In this document: positions 49,598-59,527 of the stretch, piece after piece
How positions within the stretch are numbered: position 1 is the stretch's first letter
How the letters are laid out: each line of letters begins with the position of its first letter
From: CAVVZJ01 sp963752755
Lineage (GTDB): Bacteria > Planctomycetota > Planctomycetia > Isosphaerales > Isosphaeraceae
DNA length: 64,000 nt
Direction: 5' to 3'
NCBI GenBank assembly: GCA_963752755.1
Contig: CAVVZJ010000004.1
Location: 496,001 to 560,000 of the forward strand
Program-made: the position numbers and the translations under genes
The notes under the pieces: generated by a model
The model's database searches: none
Told to the model about the DNA's origin: nothing
What the model saw: the letters and a program-made list of their open reading frames with translations, nothing else

Positions 49598-50903
49598 ATG
49601 AACGTCGTCCTGCGCGTCATCGACGGCCCCTTGACCGGGAAGGAATACGTCTTCGATCGCCACGCGACGTTCATCGTCGGTCGGTCGCCGCAGGTCGATT
49701 TTCCGATGCCGGAAGATCGGTTCCTCTCGCGGGATCACTTCCTCGTCGAGTTCAACCCGCCGATCTGCTTCCTCAAGGATATGGGGAGCACGAACGGGAC
49801 GAAGGTCAACGGCCTGCGCGTGGATGAGGTCCGGCTGGCCGACGGCGACATCATCTCGGCGGGCAAGTCGTCGTTCCAGGTGATCGTGGGTGATGGACGC
49901 GAGCGAGGCGTCCCGATCCGCTGCCTGATCTGCCAGACGGCCGCCTCGGGTGACGTGGCCGTGGCGGCCCAGCCGGGCGATGGCCCCTTGACCTGGCTCT
50001 GCGACCGCTGTGCCTCGCAGCGACGGCGGTTCCCGACGCCGCCGGTAGGGCTACTGGATCGAGTCGCGGATCGGCGGCGGCGGCATGGGCGAGGTGTACA
50101 AGGCACGGGCAGGTCAAGACGGGCCAGATCGTCGCCCTGAAGATGATGATCCCGGCCGCCGCCGCGAGCGACCGGGCCAAGGACTACTTCCGCCGCGAGA
50201 TGGAGGTCCTCAAGGACCTCCGGCATCCCGCACATCGTCGCGTTTTACGGGATGGATCTGGACCTGGGGCAGTTTCACCTTGATCATGGAATACGTGGAT
50301 GGGACGAACGCCCGCGAGTGGATGCTGCGGCAGGCCGGCCAACCTTCGATCCCAGCCGTCGCCCGGATCGGCGTCCAGCTTCTCTCGGCGCTGGATCATG
50401 CTCACCAGAAGGGCTACGTCCATCGCGACATCAAGCCCTCGAACCTGCTCGTCACCGGCACGGCCGAGCGGCCTGACATCAAGCTTTCCGACTTCGGACT
50501 GGCCAAGAGCTTTCGCGACGACGCCGGCTTCACCGGCCTGACGCACCAGGGAGACGTCGGCGGTTCGGTCGGGTTCATCTCGCCGGATCACATCCGCGAT
50601 TTCCGGGAGGTCAAGGAGCCGGCTGACATTTATAGCGCCGGGGCGACGCTCTATTACCTGCTGACCGGCCGCTACCCGTTCCTCGACTTCGACCCTTGCA
50701 AGACCAATGCTTACGCCATGATCCTCGAACACCCTCCGGTCCCGCTCCGGGTCCACCGACCCGATGCGCCCGACGGGTTTGACCGTGTGCTGCGCAAGAG
50801 CCTGGAGAAGCAGCCCCGCGATCGGTGGAGGTCGGCCGCTGCCATGGCCCAGGCGATCCGGCCGTTCCTCGACGTCGAGCCGGGAGTGTCGGGGTCCGTC
50901 TGA
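49598..50903 (+). CDS. FHA domain - zinc ribbon - Ser/Thr protein kinase (several frameshifts)
   Basis: ATG at 49598 (MNVVLRVIDGPLTGKEYVFD). Residues ~10-100 are an FHA phosphopeptide-binding domain: TFIVGRSPQVDFPMPEDRFL, SRDHFLVEF, MGSTNGTKVNGLRV. A short zinc ribbon follows (CLICQT ... WLCDRC). After shifts near 50055 and 50105 the kinase domain appears: RIGGGGMGEVYKAR (Gly loop), IVALKMM (catalytic Lys), LIMEYVDGTNAREWMLRQAG, YVHRDIKPSNLLVTG (HRD catalytic loop), IKLSDFGLAKSF (DFG) and DIYSAGATLYYLLTGRYPF. The protein ends PFLDVEPGVSGSV at 50903 with no transmembrane segment, so it is cytoplasmic. Further shifts near 50228 and 50273. A fused FHA suggests that the kinase docks onto or regulates itself through phosphothreonine. 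Confidence 0.85.
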
Positions 50904-51067
50904 AGTTCGAGCCGCTGGCCGGTTTTATCATTGAATTCTGATCCATTCGCGTTTCGCGATGCCGATTGGCGGCTTCGGCCTCGTCGTGGTCGGTCGGTTC
51001 TGGTAATCTGTCATGATCCTGGTGCTGTTGGGTCAGTGAATACATCCGTGTTAGTGGGGTAGATGCC

Positions 51068-51978
51068 TTGGGTCGACCGGAGGTGGTGGCCATCGTCGGG
51101 GTCGGTCTGATCGGCGGTTCCGTCGGCATGACGATCCGCTCCGCGCTCTGGCCGAACGGGTTGTCGGCATCGGCCGCGATCCCGGGCGGCTGGAGGAGGC
51201 CCGCCGACTGGGGGCGATCGACATCGGGACGACCGATCTCGCCCGCGGAGTTGCCGGGGCCGAGGTGATCGTGATCGGCACGCCCGTCAACCGGATTGCT
51301 CGCGACGTTTGCCGAGCGGCCGAGCACGCGCCGGTTGAGGCTCTGATCACCGACGCCGGCAGCACGAAGCGGCGGATCGTCGAAACGGTCGAGGTCCGGA
51401 CGCGCGTGCCTGCGGCATGTTCGTGGGTGCTCACCCGATCGCCGGCTCCGAGCAGAACGGCGTCGCCCACGCCCGATCCGACCTGTTCGCGGACCGGGCC
51501 TGCGTGCTGACGCCGACCCACCAGACTCCGGTCGAGCGTCGCGACCGCGCGCGGGCCTTCTGGGAGGCGGTCGGCTGTCGAGTCATCACGATGGACCCGG
51601 TCGAGCACGACCAGGCTCTGGCCTGGACCAGCCACCTCCCGCATGTCGATCGCGGCGGCGCTGGCCGGCGCGATCCCTGCGGACTCGCTCGGACTCGCCG
51701 CCGGCGCCTATCGCGACGGCACCCGCGTCGCCGGCGCGGACCCGGACCTCTGGACCGCCATCTTCGCCGAGAACCGAGAGTTGTTGCTGGAAGCGATCGC
51801 CGGCTTCGAGACGCAGCTTGCCAGCTTCCGTCAGTCGCTCATCGATCACGATTTCGACGCCATCCGAAGCTGGTGGCAGCAAGCCGCGCGGGAACGGCGC
51901 AGCCTGTTTCCCACCTCGGTACCGGAAGAAATCGAAGCCCAGCGCGACCCCGAGTACCCGTTGATTCTCGACTTGTGA
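51068..51978 (+). CDS. tyrA: Prephenate/arogenate dehydrogenase (three frameshifts)
   Basis: A TTG start at 51068 gives LGRPEVVAIVGVGLIGGSVG, the G-x-G-x-x-G NAD(P)-binding motif. After a shift near 51150 come RDPGRLEEARRLGAIDIGTT, AEVIVIGTPVNRIARDVCRA and ALITDAGSTKRRIVE; then after a shift near 51410 MFVGAHPIAGSEQNGVAHAR (the H-P-x-A/M-G-S/T-E substrate block), VLTPTHQTP and MDPVEHDQALAWTSHLPH (catalytic-region His), and finally SIAAALAGAI, FAENRELLLEAIAGFETQLA to the stop at 51978. It performs oxidative decarboxylation in tyrosine biosynthesis. No ACT domain is present. It lies 40 bp upstream of purL. Confidence 0.88.
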
Positions 51979-52017
51979 CGACCGATCTTGTCCGCCAACT
52001 TGTGAACTGAAAGCATC

Positions 52018-54931
52018 ATGCTCTGGCATTTGAAGATCGATCCCGCCCCCGGTCAACCCGACCCGGCGGGCCAGCACATCACCGACGAAGCCCGCGACCT
52101 CGGCATTCCCGGCCCCTGGCGCATGGCCGCCAGCCGAGGCTTCCTCGTGGAAGGCCAATTCGACGCGGAGGCACTCCGACGCGCCGCCGAGGCGGTGCTG
52201 GTGGACCCGGTCGTCGAGACTTACACGTTGATCCGTTGCGGCCTCGACGCCGAGGAGCCAGACGGGCCACGCCCGGAGACCGATCGTCCATGTCCTGCCC
52301 AAGCCGGGCGTCACCGACCCGGAAGCCGAGAGTGCCCTGGCCGTGCTCCGCGACCTCGGGCTCGACGTGTCGCATTGCCGGACCATCCGCACCTATCGCG
52401 TCGAAGGGCCCGGCCGAGGGACTCGACCGACTGATCCGCCGGGCCCTGGCGAACGACGCCGTCGAGATGGCCGTCGTCGGTCCGATCCGGTTCGAGCGGC
52501 TCGGGCAGGGCCATCCCGTACGTGTTTCGTCGGATCGAGGTGCCGATCCGCGTGATGGACGATGACGCGCTGCTGCGGACCAGCCGCGAGGGTCAGCTCT
52601 CCCTGAGCCTCGACGAGATGCGGGCCGTGCAGAGCCATTTCGCCGGGCTCGGACGCGACCCGACCGACTGCGAGCTGGAGACGATCGCCCAGACCTGGAG
52701 CGAGCATTGCTCGCACAAGACCCTGCGCGGAGTCGTCACGTTCGAGGGTGAGACGATCGACAACCTGCTCAAGCAGACCATCTTCCGTGCCACGAGCGAA
52801 CTGAACCTCGACTGGCTGGTGAGCGTCTTCGAGGACAACGCGGGCGTGGTCCGGTTCGATGAGGAACATGATGTTTGCTTCAAGGTCGAGACGCATAATC
52901 ATCCGTCGGCCATCGATCCGTACGGCGGTTCGAATACCGGCCTCGGGGGTGTGATCCGTGACGTGCTCGGGACCGGCCGCGGGGCTCGCCCGATCTGCAA
53001 CACCGACGTCTTTTGCGTCGCTCCTCCGGACACGTCGCCCGAGGCGCTGCCGCCCGGCGTGATCCATCCGCGACGGGTGCTGGAAGGCGTTGTCGCCGGC
53101 GTCCGCGACTACGGCAACCGAATGGGCATCCCGACGGTGAACGGTGCGCTGGTGACCGATCCTCGCTACCTGGGCAATCCGCTGGTTTTCTGCGGTACGG
53201 TGGGCGTGCTACCTCGCGGTCTGGCGAGGAAGTGGGTCGAGCCGGGAGACCGGATTGTCGCCATCGGCGGGCGCACCGGCCGCGACGGCATCCATGGCGC
53301 CACGTTCAGCTCGGTCGAGTTGACCAGCATGAGCGAGGAACTCTCCGGCGGCGCGGTCCAGATTGGCAACGCGATCACCGAGAAGATGCTTCTGGATGTC
53401 TTGATTCAGGCCCGCGATCGAGACCTCTTCCACAGCGTCACGGACTGCGGCGCGGGCGGGTTCAGCTCGGCGATTGGTGAGATGGGCGCGGGGCTTGGGG
53501 CTGAGGTCGACCTCGACCGGGCGCCCTTGAAATATGAGGGCCTCTCCTATACCGAGATCTGGATCTCGGAGGCTCAGGAACGCATGGTGCTGGCCGTGCC
53601 CGAGGCGAAGTGGCCGGAGTTCCGGGACCTCTGCGCCCGTGAGTTCGTCGAGGCGACCGACCTCGGCCGGTTCGTGGACACCGGCCGTCTGGTGCTCCGT
53701 TACGAGGGCCAGGAGGTCGGCAACCTGGACATGTCCTTCCTCCATGACGGCCGCCCGAGGGTCGTCCGCCAGGCCCGATTCCGTCCCACCTCCGAGACGC
53801 CTCTCGAACCCCCCGCGACGGAATCCGATTACAACGACGACCTGCTCGCGATCCTCCGCGACTGGAACGTCGCGAGCAAGGAATGGATCATTCGCCAGTA
53901 TGATCATGAGGTTCAGGCCAGAACGGTCCTTAAGCCGCTCGTCGGGACCTTCGAGGATGGGCCCGGTGACGCCGCCGTCATCCTGCCGGTCCGGGGCTCG
54001 ACGCGGGGTCTGGTCGTCTCGTGCGGGATCGCCCCCCGCTACGGCGACCTCGACCCGTATCAGATGGCCGCCTGCGCTCTCGACGAGGCGGTCAGGAACT
54101 GCGTCGCCGTCGGCGCCGATCCGGATCGCATCGCGCTTGCTGGACAACTTCTGCTGGGGTAATCCGGAACGCCCGGAGACCCTCGGTTCCCTGGTCCTCG
54201 CCGCCCGGGCGTGTCGTGACCTGGCGCTGGCCTACCGGACCCCATTTATCTCCGGCAAGGATAGCCTTTACAACGAGTATGCCCACGATGGTCGGAGCCT
54301 GGCCATCCCCGGTACCTTGCTGATCAGCGCGCTGGGCCAGGTACCGGACATCCGGCAATGTGTGTCAATGGACCTGAAGGCTCCCGGCAACGCTCTGCTG
54401 CTCCTCGGCGCGACGGACGCACACCTGGGAGGCTCGATCTGGGCTTCGGTTCGGGGCCTGCAAGGAGGGCGGGTTCCCCGCGTGGACGCGAACGCCGCGC
54501 GCAAGGTATTCGGGGTTGTCCATCAACTCATCCGCTCTGGCCTGGTTCGAAGCTGCCACGACCTGAGCGACGGCGGCCTGGCCGTCGCCCTGGCCGAGAT
54601 GGCCCTCGCCGGTGGCCTGGGGGGCCGCATCGCCCTGAACGCGGTTCCGCGATCCGAGGCGGGTGAGACCGATCACGACGCAACGCTCCTGTTCTCCGAG
54701 TCACCCTCGCGATTCTTGCTGGAAGTCCGCCAGGAAGACCTCAATGAAGTCCTGCGCCGTTGCGATCCTCACGTGCCTGTCGGACGGATCGGCGAGGTGA
54801 CGGGTGAGTCGGAACCACGATTGACCGTGATCGGAAAGGATGGGAGCTCGATGGCGATCGATGTCGCCGATCGCGCGAATCAGGGCGGCCTGGCAGCGTC
54901 CCCTCCATGCTCATGGCTGAGTCCTGGCTGA
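52018..54931 (+). CDS. purL: Phosphoribosylformylglycinamidine synthase PurL with fused N-terminal PurS-like modules (four frameshifts)
   Basis: ATG at 52018 opens a ~970-residue protein. Residues ~1-75 (MLWHLKIDPAPGQPDPAGQH; VEGQFDAEALRRAAEAVLVD) and ~85-165 (PIVHVLPKPGVTDPEAESAL, TYRVEGPAEGLDRLIRRALA) look like two PurS-type ferredoxin-like modules. The PurL body follows: QTWSEHCSHKTLRGVVTFEG, FKVETHNHPSAIDPYGGSNT, GGVIRDVLGTGRGARPICNT, GGRTGRDGIHGATFSS, SVTDCGAGGFSSAIGEMGAG, then NFCWGNPERPETLGSLV, TPFISGKDSLYNEY and CHDLSDGGLAVALAEMAL. It makes FGAM from FGAR, ATP and ammonia from PurQ. Shifts near 52250, 52408, 52515 and 54138 are single extra bases. The glutaminase partner purQ lies downstream with a NYN gene in between. 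Confidence 0.92.
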
Positions 54932-54971
54932 CGGATTAAACTCATCGGCTGTTCTGCGAAAGGGTAGAAAT

Positions 54972-55802
54972 ATGCTAAGGTTTGTGACTTTTGTTGATGG
55001 CTCGAACCTCGACGGCGTGCTGAAGCACCTGAACCTCCGGGTGGACGACTATGGATCGTTTTACCGGCACATCTTCGAGCAGAGCGTCCATTACTGGGGC
55101 CGCACCTTCGCCGAGGGCTCGCCGTGGCCGGCGGCACAGCACTCGCGGATTTACTGGTATGTTGTTGGGAAGATGGATGAATGGGATCTGTCCGATTCCA
55201 AGGCGGAATCCCGGCTGCGGAGCCGCTTCGAGCTGAACCTGCGGCTGAGAGATAGCTACATCGAGGACATTCTGCGACGGATGCCCGAGTGCCCGCCCGA
55301 CCGCCGTCTGGACGAGGCCTGGGGCATCTGCTTCGGCGAGACCCGCGATTGGTACGAGGGGAAGCGGCGGGCGCTGGAGCGCAAGAAGCGGTTCTATCAC
55401 GGCGTCCAGGCGGCCACCGACTTCGTCGAGATCCGTCAGGAGGGTCACTGGAAGGTGGACCTTCTGCATCATACGCTCAACGAGAAGGGGCTCGACGTCA
55501 GCCTTGCGGTGGACATGATCGCCCTGCTGGATACCTACGATGCGGCGCTGTTGATCTCGGGGGACGCCGACGGCATCCCGGGGATCAATTATGTGAAGAA
55601 CCGTGCAAAGCACGTCGGTGTGGTCGAGTTTCGCCGAGGGGCCCCCTCGGATTTTCCGTCCAAGGGGACATCGTCGCGGCTGAAGATCGCGGCGGATTTC
55701 GTAGTCCAGATCTACGAAGCCGACCTCGTCCGCCGCAACCTTGCCTATCGAGCCGAGCCGGAGTACGGTTCGAGTTCTTCAAATAACGATTACACATATT
55801 GA
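54972..55802 (+). CDS. NYN-domain (PIN-like) ribonuclease family protein
   Basis: An intact 276-residue protein; ATG at 54972 follows AAGGGTAG by ~6 bp. MLRFVTFVDGSNLDGVLKHL holds the first catalytic Asp of NYN/DUF88 domains, the middle segment is charged and helical (SKAESRLRSRFELNLRLRDS; KRRALERKKRFYHGVQAATD), and KGLDVSLAVDMIALLDTYDA followed by LLISGDADGIPGINYVKNRA supplies the second and third acidic clusters and the S-G-D-x-D motif. The protein ends with a Ser/Asn/Tyr tail. NYN proteins are metal-dependent RNases or RNA-binding relatives. It lies between purL (41 bp) and purQ (12 bp) on the same strand, so it is almost surely co-transcribed with purine genes; why is unknown. Confidence 0.88.
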   Translation: MLRFVTFVDGSNLDGVLKHLNLRVDDYGSFYRHIFEQSVHYWGRTFAEGSPWPAAQHSRIYWYVVGKMDEWDLSDSKAESRLRSRFELNLRLRDSYIEDILRRMPECPPDRRLDEAWGICFGETRDWYEGKRRALERKKRFYHGVQAATDFVEIRQEGHWKVDLLHHTLNEKGLDVSLAVDMIALLDTYDAALLISGDADGIPGINYVKNRAKHVGVVEFRRGAPSDFPSKGTSSRLKIAADFVVQIYEADLVRRNLAYRAEPEYGSSSSNNDYTY

Positions 55803-55814
55803 AGTTGAGCTTCC

Positions 55815-56585
55815 ATGCCCACCCCGCGTGCCCTCATTCTCCGGGCCCCTGGAACGAACTGCGATGACGAGACCGCCGTCGCCTGGTCCGAGGCCGGGGC
55901 CGAGGCCGAGATCTGGCATGTGGCCCGGATTCTCGAATCGCCGACGGGCCTTGACGACTTTCAGTTGCTGACCATCCCCGGGGGTTTCTCCTACGGGGAT
56001 GACCTCGGCGCCGGTCGGATCTTTGCCAGTCGGATCGGCAAGGCCCTTGAAGAGGCGCTCCACCGGTTCCACAACCGTGGTGGCTTGACCCTGGGCATCT
56101 GCAACGGCTTCCAGGTGCTCGTCCGCGCCGGACTGCTGCCGGGAGGTTCTCTCCAGGGGGCCGCGACGCTTGGCCGGAACGACTGTGGGCACTACGAGGA
56201 CCGCTGGGTTCGCCTCGGCCCGACCCCCGGCCGGACGCCCTTCCTGGCTGACGGCGAGCCGATGGAGTTGCCGGTGGCGCACGGTGAGGGCAAGTTCCTC
56301 ACGGCCGAGCCGGGGGACCTCGATCGTCTCGAGTCGTCGGGTCAGCTTGTGCTACGTTACCTCGACGCCTCGGGCCAGCCAGCGCGAAATTATCCCGCCA
56401 ATCCCAACGGCTCGGCCCGCGGAGTCGCGGGTGTCTGTGACCCAACCGGACGCGTCTTCGGCCTGATGCCGCACCCCGAGCGGAATGTCTTGCCCTGGCA
56501 TCACCCGCGCTGGACCCGGCTTCCGACCCGCTCAGAGGGCGATGGCATGCGAATCTTCCGGAACGCCGTTGCCGCTTGGCGGTGA
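55815..56585 (+). CDS. purQ: Phosphoribosylformylglycinamidine synthase subunit PurQ (glutaminase)
   Basis: An intact 256-residue class I glutamine amidotransferase. MPTPRALILRAPGTNCDDET is the PurQ start, LLTIPGGFSYGDDLGAGRIF the oxyanion region, LTLGICNGFQVLVRAGLLPG the nucleophile elbow with catalytic Cys, MELPVAHGEGKFLT the substrate block and GLMPHPERNVLPWHHPRWTR the catalytic His/Glu. It supplies ammonia to PurL. It begins 12 bp after the NYN gene. Unlike its neighbours it needs no frame correction. Confidence 0.96.
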   Translation: MPTPRALILRAPGTNCDDETAVAWSEAGAEAEIWHVARILESPTGLDDFQLLTIPGGFSYGDDLGAGRIFASRIGKALEEALHRFHNRGGLTLGICNGFQVLVRAGLLPGGSLQGAATLGRNDCGHYEDRWVRLGPTPGRTPFLADGEPMELPVAHGEGKFLTAEPGDLDRLESSGQLVLRYLDASGQPARNYPANPNGSARGVAGVCDPTGRVFGLMPHPERNVLPWHHPRWTRLPTRSEGDGMRIFRNAVAAWR

Positions 56586-56634
56586 TTGGTGAGGATCGCG
56601 GTTGCGCGACATTCCATTCCGGGTGCCGAGTGTC

Positions 56635-57588
56635 TCAGCGGGGATTCGATGAGAGCGTTTCGAGGAACGCCGCGACGGACGCGAGGAGACTCGGACCACC
56701 GACGAGAAACACATCGTTGTGGCCGGCGCCCGGGACGACGACCCGGGTGACAGGGCCACCTGCCGCGGCGGCCAGGCGGTCGGCCATCGAGGGGGGGATA
56801 AGCTCGTCCATCGACCCGTGGCCGATCCAGGTCGGCGCCACAATCCGCGCGATCTTGCGGTGGCTCTCGAAGTGGTGTCTCAGGAGCCAGCTGGCGGGGA
56901 GCCACGGGTACTGGAGACGCGCCATCTCGGCCATTGAGGTAAACGTGCTGAAGACGACGAGCCCGGCGAGGTCATGGCGAGACGCCAGATCAATGGCCAC
57001 TGCGCCGCCGAGCGACCAGCCGGCCGCGACGATCTGGTCCGGGTCCACGTCGGATCGCGACAAGAGCGCGCAGTAGGCGGCTTCGGCGGTGGCGTAACAG
57101 CCGGATTCGCCGGCGCGTCCCTCGCTCATTCCATAGCCGAGATATTCGGGGATCATCACGTTCACCCCGAGTCGTCGGAAGGACTCGAAAAGGCCGAGCG
57201 AGTCCTTCAGGTTCGAGCTGTTGCCGTAGAAATAGAGGAAGGTCGAACGGGTTGCTGCATCGTCACGCGGCTGGCCACGGTTATCGAGAGCGGTTCCGAA
57301 GAGGGCGACGATCCGGTCGCCGGCTGATGTCCGAAGCGTGACGAGTTCCGCACCCGGTTCTGGTTGAACGTGAGCGTCCGGTCGGCCCCTGGAGAACTGA
57401 CCGGGGAAGATGAGGGATGTCTGGAGCCAGGAAACCATGAGGACCACGAACAGATAGGCGATCAGTAGGGCACGAAGGAGCCGCCAGATTCCTGGCGTTG
57501 CCCGCGCCGGAGGAGTCGCGGAAGGCTCGACGCGCTGGTGACTCTCAGGCGACAGGAATTGAGGGGTCCTGGTTTGGCGACTCATCAT
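56635..57588 (-). CDS. Alpha/beta hydrolase, membrane-anchored
   Basis: The chosen start is the ATG pair at 57588/57585 (MMSRQTRTPQFLSPESHQRV); the open frame continues upstream only because it runs into shifted spoVG sequence. One membrane segment (LLRALLIAYLFVVLMVSWLQ, residues ~38-58) precedes an alpha/beta hydrolase domain: FLYFYGNSSNLKDSLGLFES, MIPEYLGYGMSEGRAGESGC, AAGWSLGGAVAIDLASRHDL (G-x-S-x-G nucleophile), TWIGHGSMDELIPPSMADRL (Asp) and VVPGAGHNDVFLVGG (His), so the triad is complete. It resembles BEM46/ABHD13-type lipases or peptidases. Substrate unknown. The gene converges on purQ, 49 bp apart. Confidence 0.88.
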   Translation of the reverse strand: MMSRQTRTPQFLSPESHQRVEPSATPPARATPGIWRLLRALLIAYLFVVLMVSWLQTSLIFPGQFSRGRPDAHVQPEPGAELVTLRTSAGDRIVALFGTALDNRGQPRDDAATRSTFLYFYGNSSNLKDSLGLFESFRRLGVNVMIPEYLGYGMSEGRAGESGCYATAEAAYCALLSRSDVDPDQIVAAGWSLGGAVAIDLASRHDLAGLVVFSTFTSMAEMARLQYPWLPASWLLRHHFESHRKIARIVAPTWIGHGSMDELIPPSMADRLAAAAGGPVTRVVVPGAGHNDVFLVGGPSLLASVAAFLETLSSNPR

Positions 57589-57763
57589 TCCATTGTTCGC
57601 GAGGAAGTCGGGGAGGGAAAGGGGCCCCCGTGCCGTGGTTGGACAGACGTGCTGGCGCAAAAAGAAGGCCACGACGCCGCGCGGGTGGCGTCGTGGCCGG
57701 AGCGAGGAAGGCTCGTGATCGCTTTGAACCCGACCCAGGGGTCGAGTTGGCGTGGCGTGGTGA

Positions 57764-58389
57764 TCAGAGGCCGGCGCCGAAGCCGCTGGAGGAGTCGGCA
57801 CGATCGAGGCCGATGCTCTCGCCGTCCTTGCGGGTCGGCGCGTGGGGGCCGCGAAGCACGGAGCCGCGGGCGTGCTGGGTGTGACTGCGGAGGGGGCCAC
57901 GTCGCAAAGGCGGCTCGTGGCCCGCGTTGCCGGGGGAGGCCGTCTCGTACGGGTTGAATTCGTACTCGCCGTCGAGGTCGTCGTAGCGCGAGATGTATCC
58001 CGGCATCTTCGATGCTCAAGTTCGTCGGCATAAGCAGCGAGCACAGCGCCCTGGATCTTCTCGCGGCAGGCCGAGTTGATCGGGTGGGCGATGTCGGCGT
58101 GCAGTTTGGCGCGGCCCTCGGCGTCGCGGAGGGCGCGGTTCTCGTCGAGCCGGCTGCCGCACTGGTTGCAGAACCGGGACCGCAGGTGGTTCTTGGTGCC
58201 GCAGTGTGGGCAACGGTCGGTCAGCTTCCGCGACGGCATCGCCACGAAGAAGCCCTTCGCCCCCTCGATGATCTTCAGGTCGCGGATGACGAACATATCG
58301 TCGAAGGTGATGCTGCAGAAGGCTTGCAGCCGCTCGTTGCTGCCCGAGTTGTCTTCCATGAGCTTGATGCGAACTTCGGTGATCTCCAC
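57764..58389 (-). CDS. spoVG: SpoVG-family DNA/RNA-binding regulator with inserted zinc ribbon (one frameshift)
   Basis: A GTG start at 58389 has GGAG ~9 bp upstream. MEITEVRIKLMEDNSGSNER, LQAFCSITFDDMFVIRDLKI, IEGAKGFFVAMPSRKL and DIAHPINSACREKIQGAVLA are the SpoVG core. Between VAMPSRKL and DIAHPIN, where ordinary SpoVG has a short loop, lies CPHCGTKNHLRSRFCNQCG, a two-CxxC zinc ribbon, plus ~20 charged residues. Near 58008 one extra base moves the frame to MPGYISRYDDLDGEYEFNPY and a ~60-residue basic tail ending at 57764. SpoVG regulates transcription or RNA in other bacteria. Its position 33 bp after ispE is conserved in Firmicutes, where ispE and spoVG also neighbour. Confidence 0.9.
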
Positions 58390-58422
58390 GGCCGGTACTC
58401 CTTTACACGATGCGAAGTGGTC

Positions 58423-59307
58423 TCAAGGTCCGCATGTCACGACCCGGACCCGTCCTAGTCCGAGCGTCTCGAGCTGTCGCGCGGCGGCTGTGGCCGCGTC
58501 GCGGTCGCGGGCCAGGCCGAAGTAGGCCGAGCCGCTGCCGCTCATCAGATGCCCGTCAAGGTGTGACGGGACGAGAGATTGCAGGGCCACCCGAACCCGC
58601 GCCAGGTCGGGGACCAGTTGCTCGGCGACTGGCTGGAGCCGGTTAAAGAGGGTCCGGCCCAGGGACGCCGTGTTCTTGCTGCGAAGGGCCTCCAGAGCGG
58701 GAGCGATCGACCGGGGCCGATCGGGGAGGGTCAGATTCCGGTAAACGTCGGCGGTGCTCACACCCACCGTCGGACAGACCAGGACGAGGAAGAGAGGGTT
58801 GTCCAGGGCCAGAGCCGTGATCTTCTCGCCACGGCCGCGGCAGACGGCGGCCGGGGCATGGAGAAAGAAGCTGACATCACTGCCAACCTCCGAGGCAACG
58901 GCGTCGAGCGATTCGGAACCGAGATCCAGGTCCCAGAGGCGGTCGAGGCACGCGATCGTGGTGGCCGCATCGCTCGAACCGCCGGCCAGTCCGGCCTGAG
59001 CCGGGATGGCCTTCCGAAGCTCGATCTCCGCGCCACGGTTGACCTTCGCTCGGTCCCGGAGTCGTTCGGCTGCCTGGACAACCAGGTTCTCTGGTCCCGT
59101 GGGGAGGTCCGGGACGTCGCACCGAACCAGGATCGCGCCCGAGGGGCGTTCGCAAAACGTCAGCTCGTCGAACAGATCCGTGGCGACCATGAGCGTCTCG
59201 ATCTCGTGGTAGCCGTCCGGCCTCTTGCCCAGGACCTCCAGATAAAGGTTCACCTTCGCCGGCGCGAGGGCTTCGATCCTCCCATCGTCCAGCGTCCGCA
59301 CGATCAT
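58423..59307 (-). CDS. ispE: 4-diphosphocytidyl-2-C-methyl-D-erythritol kinase
   Basis: An intact 294-residue GHMP kinase of the MEP isoprenoid pathway. The start at 59307 (MIVRTLDDGRIEALAPAKVN) includes the APAKVNLYLEVLGKRPDGYH block; IPAQAGLAGGSSDAATTIAC is the ATP-binding glycine loop, VGSDVSFFLHAPAAVCRGRG follows, and LMSGSGSAYFGLARDRDAAT is motif 3. All IspE hallmarks and the length are normal. It is followed after 33 bp by spoVG on the same strand, so an ispE-spoVG operon is likely. Confidence 0.95.
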   Translation of the reverse strand: MIVRTLDDGRIEALAPAKVNLYLEVLGKRPDGYHEIETLMVATDLFDELTFCERPSGAILVRCDVPDLPTGPENLVVQAAERLRDRAKVNRGAEIELRKAIPAQAGLAGGSSDAATTIACLDRLWDLDLGSESLDAVASEVGSDVSFFLHAPAAVCRGRGEKITALALDNPLFLVLVCPTVGVSTADVYRNLTLPDRPRSIAPALEALRSKNTASLGRTLFNRLQPVAEQLVPDLARVRVALQSLVPSHLDGHLMSGSGSAYFGLARDRDAATAAARQLETLGLGRVRVVTCGP

Positions 59308-59527
59308 GACCGCCTGACCCCTACCAGTTGTTCTCGACGGGTCCGACGACCAGCCGTCCAAGACGCCCTCGGTCCAAGGCCCCCGAGATCCATCGATTCG
59401 CCCTGACCCCACGGTCGAAGGCGTCCCGATGGCCGCCGGAGTGCTCTCCCAGACCGGCGGTCGTTTTATCCCCGACCCCTGATCGTCGCAATATGGAAAA
59501 TTGACAAAATCGGAAAACGCTGGCGTG

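Noticed and set aside
56635..58389. Single 584-residue protein joining SpoVG to an alpha/beta hydrolase
   Set aside because: The middle third is low-complexity Pro/Ala/Arg translation of shifted SpoVG tail and intergenic DNA; the real SpoVG tail and the hydrolase start (57588) are in recognisable separate frames.
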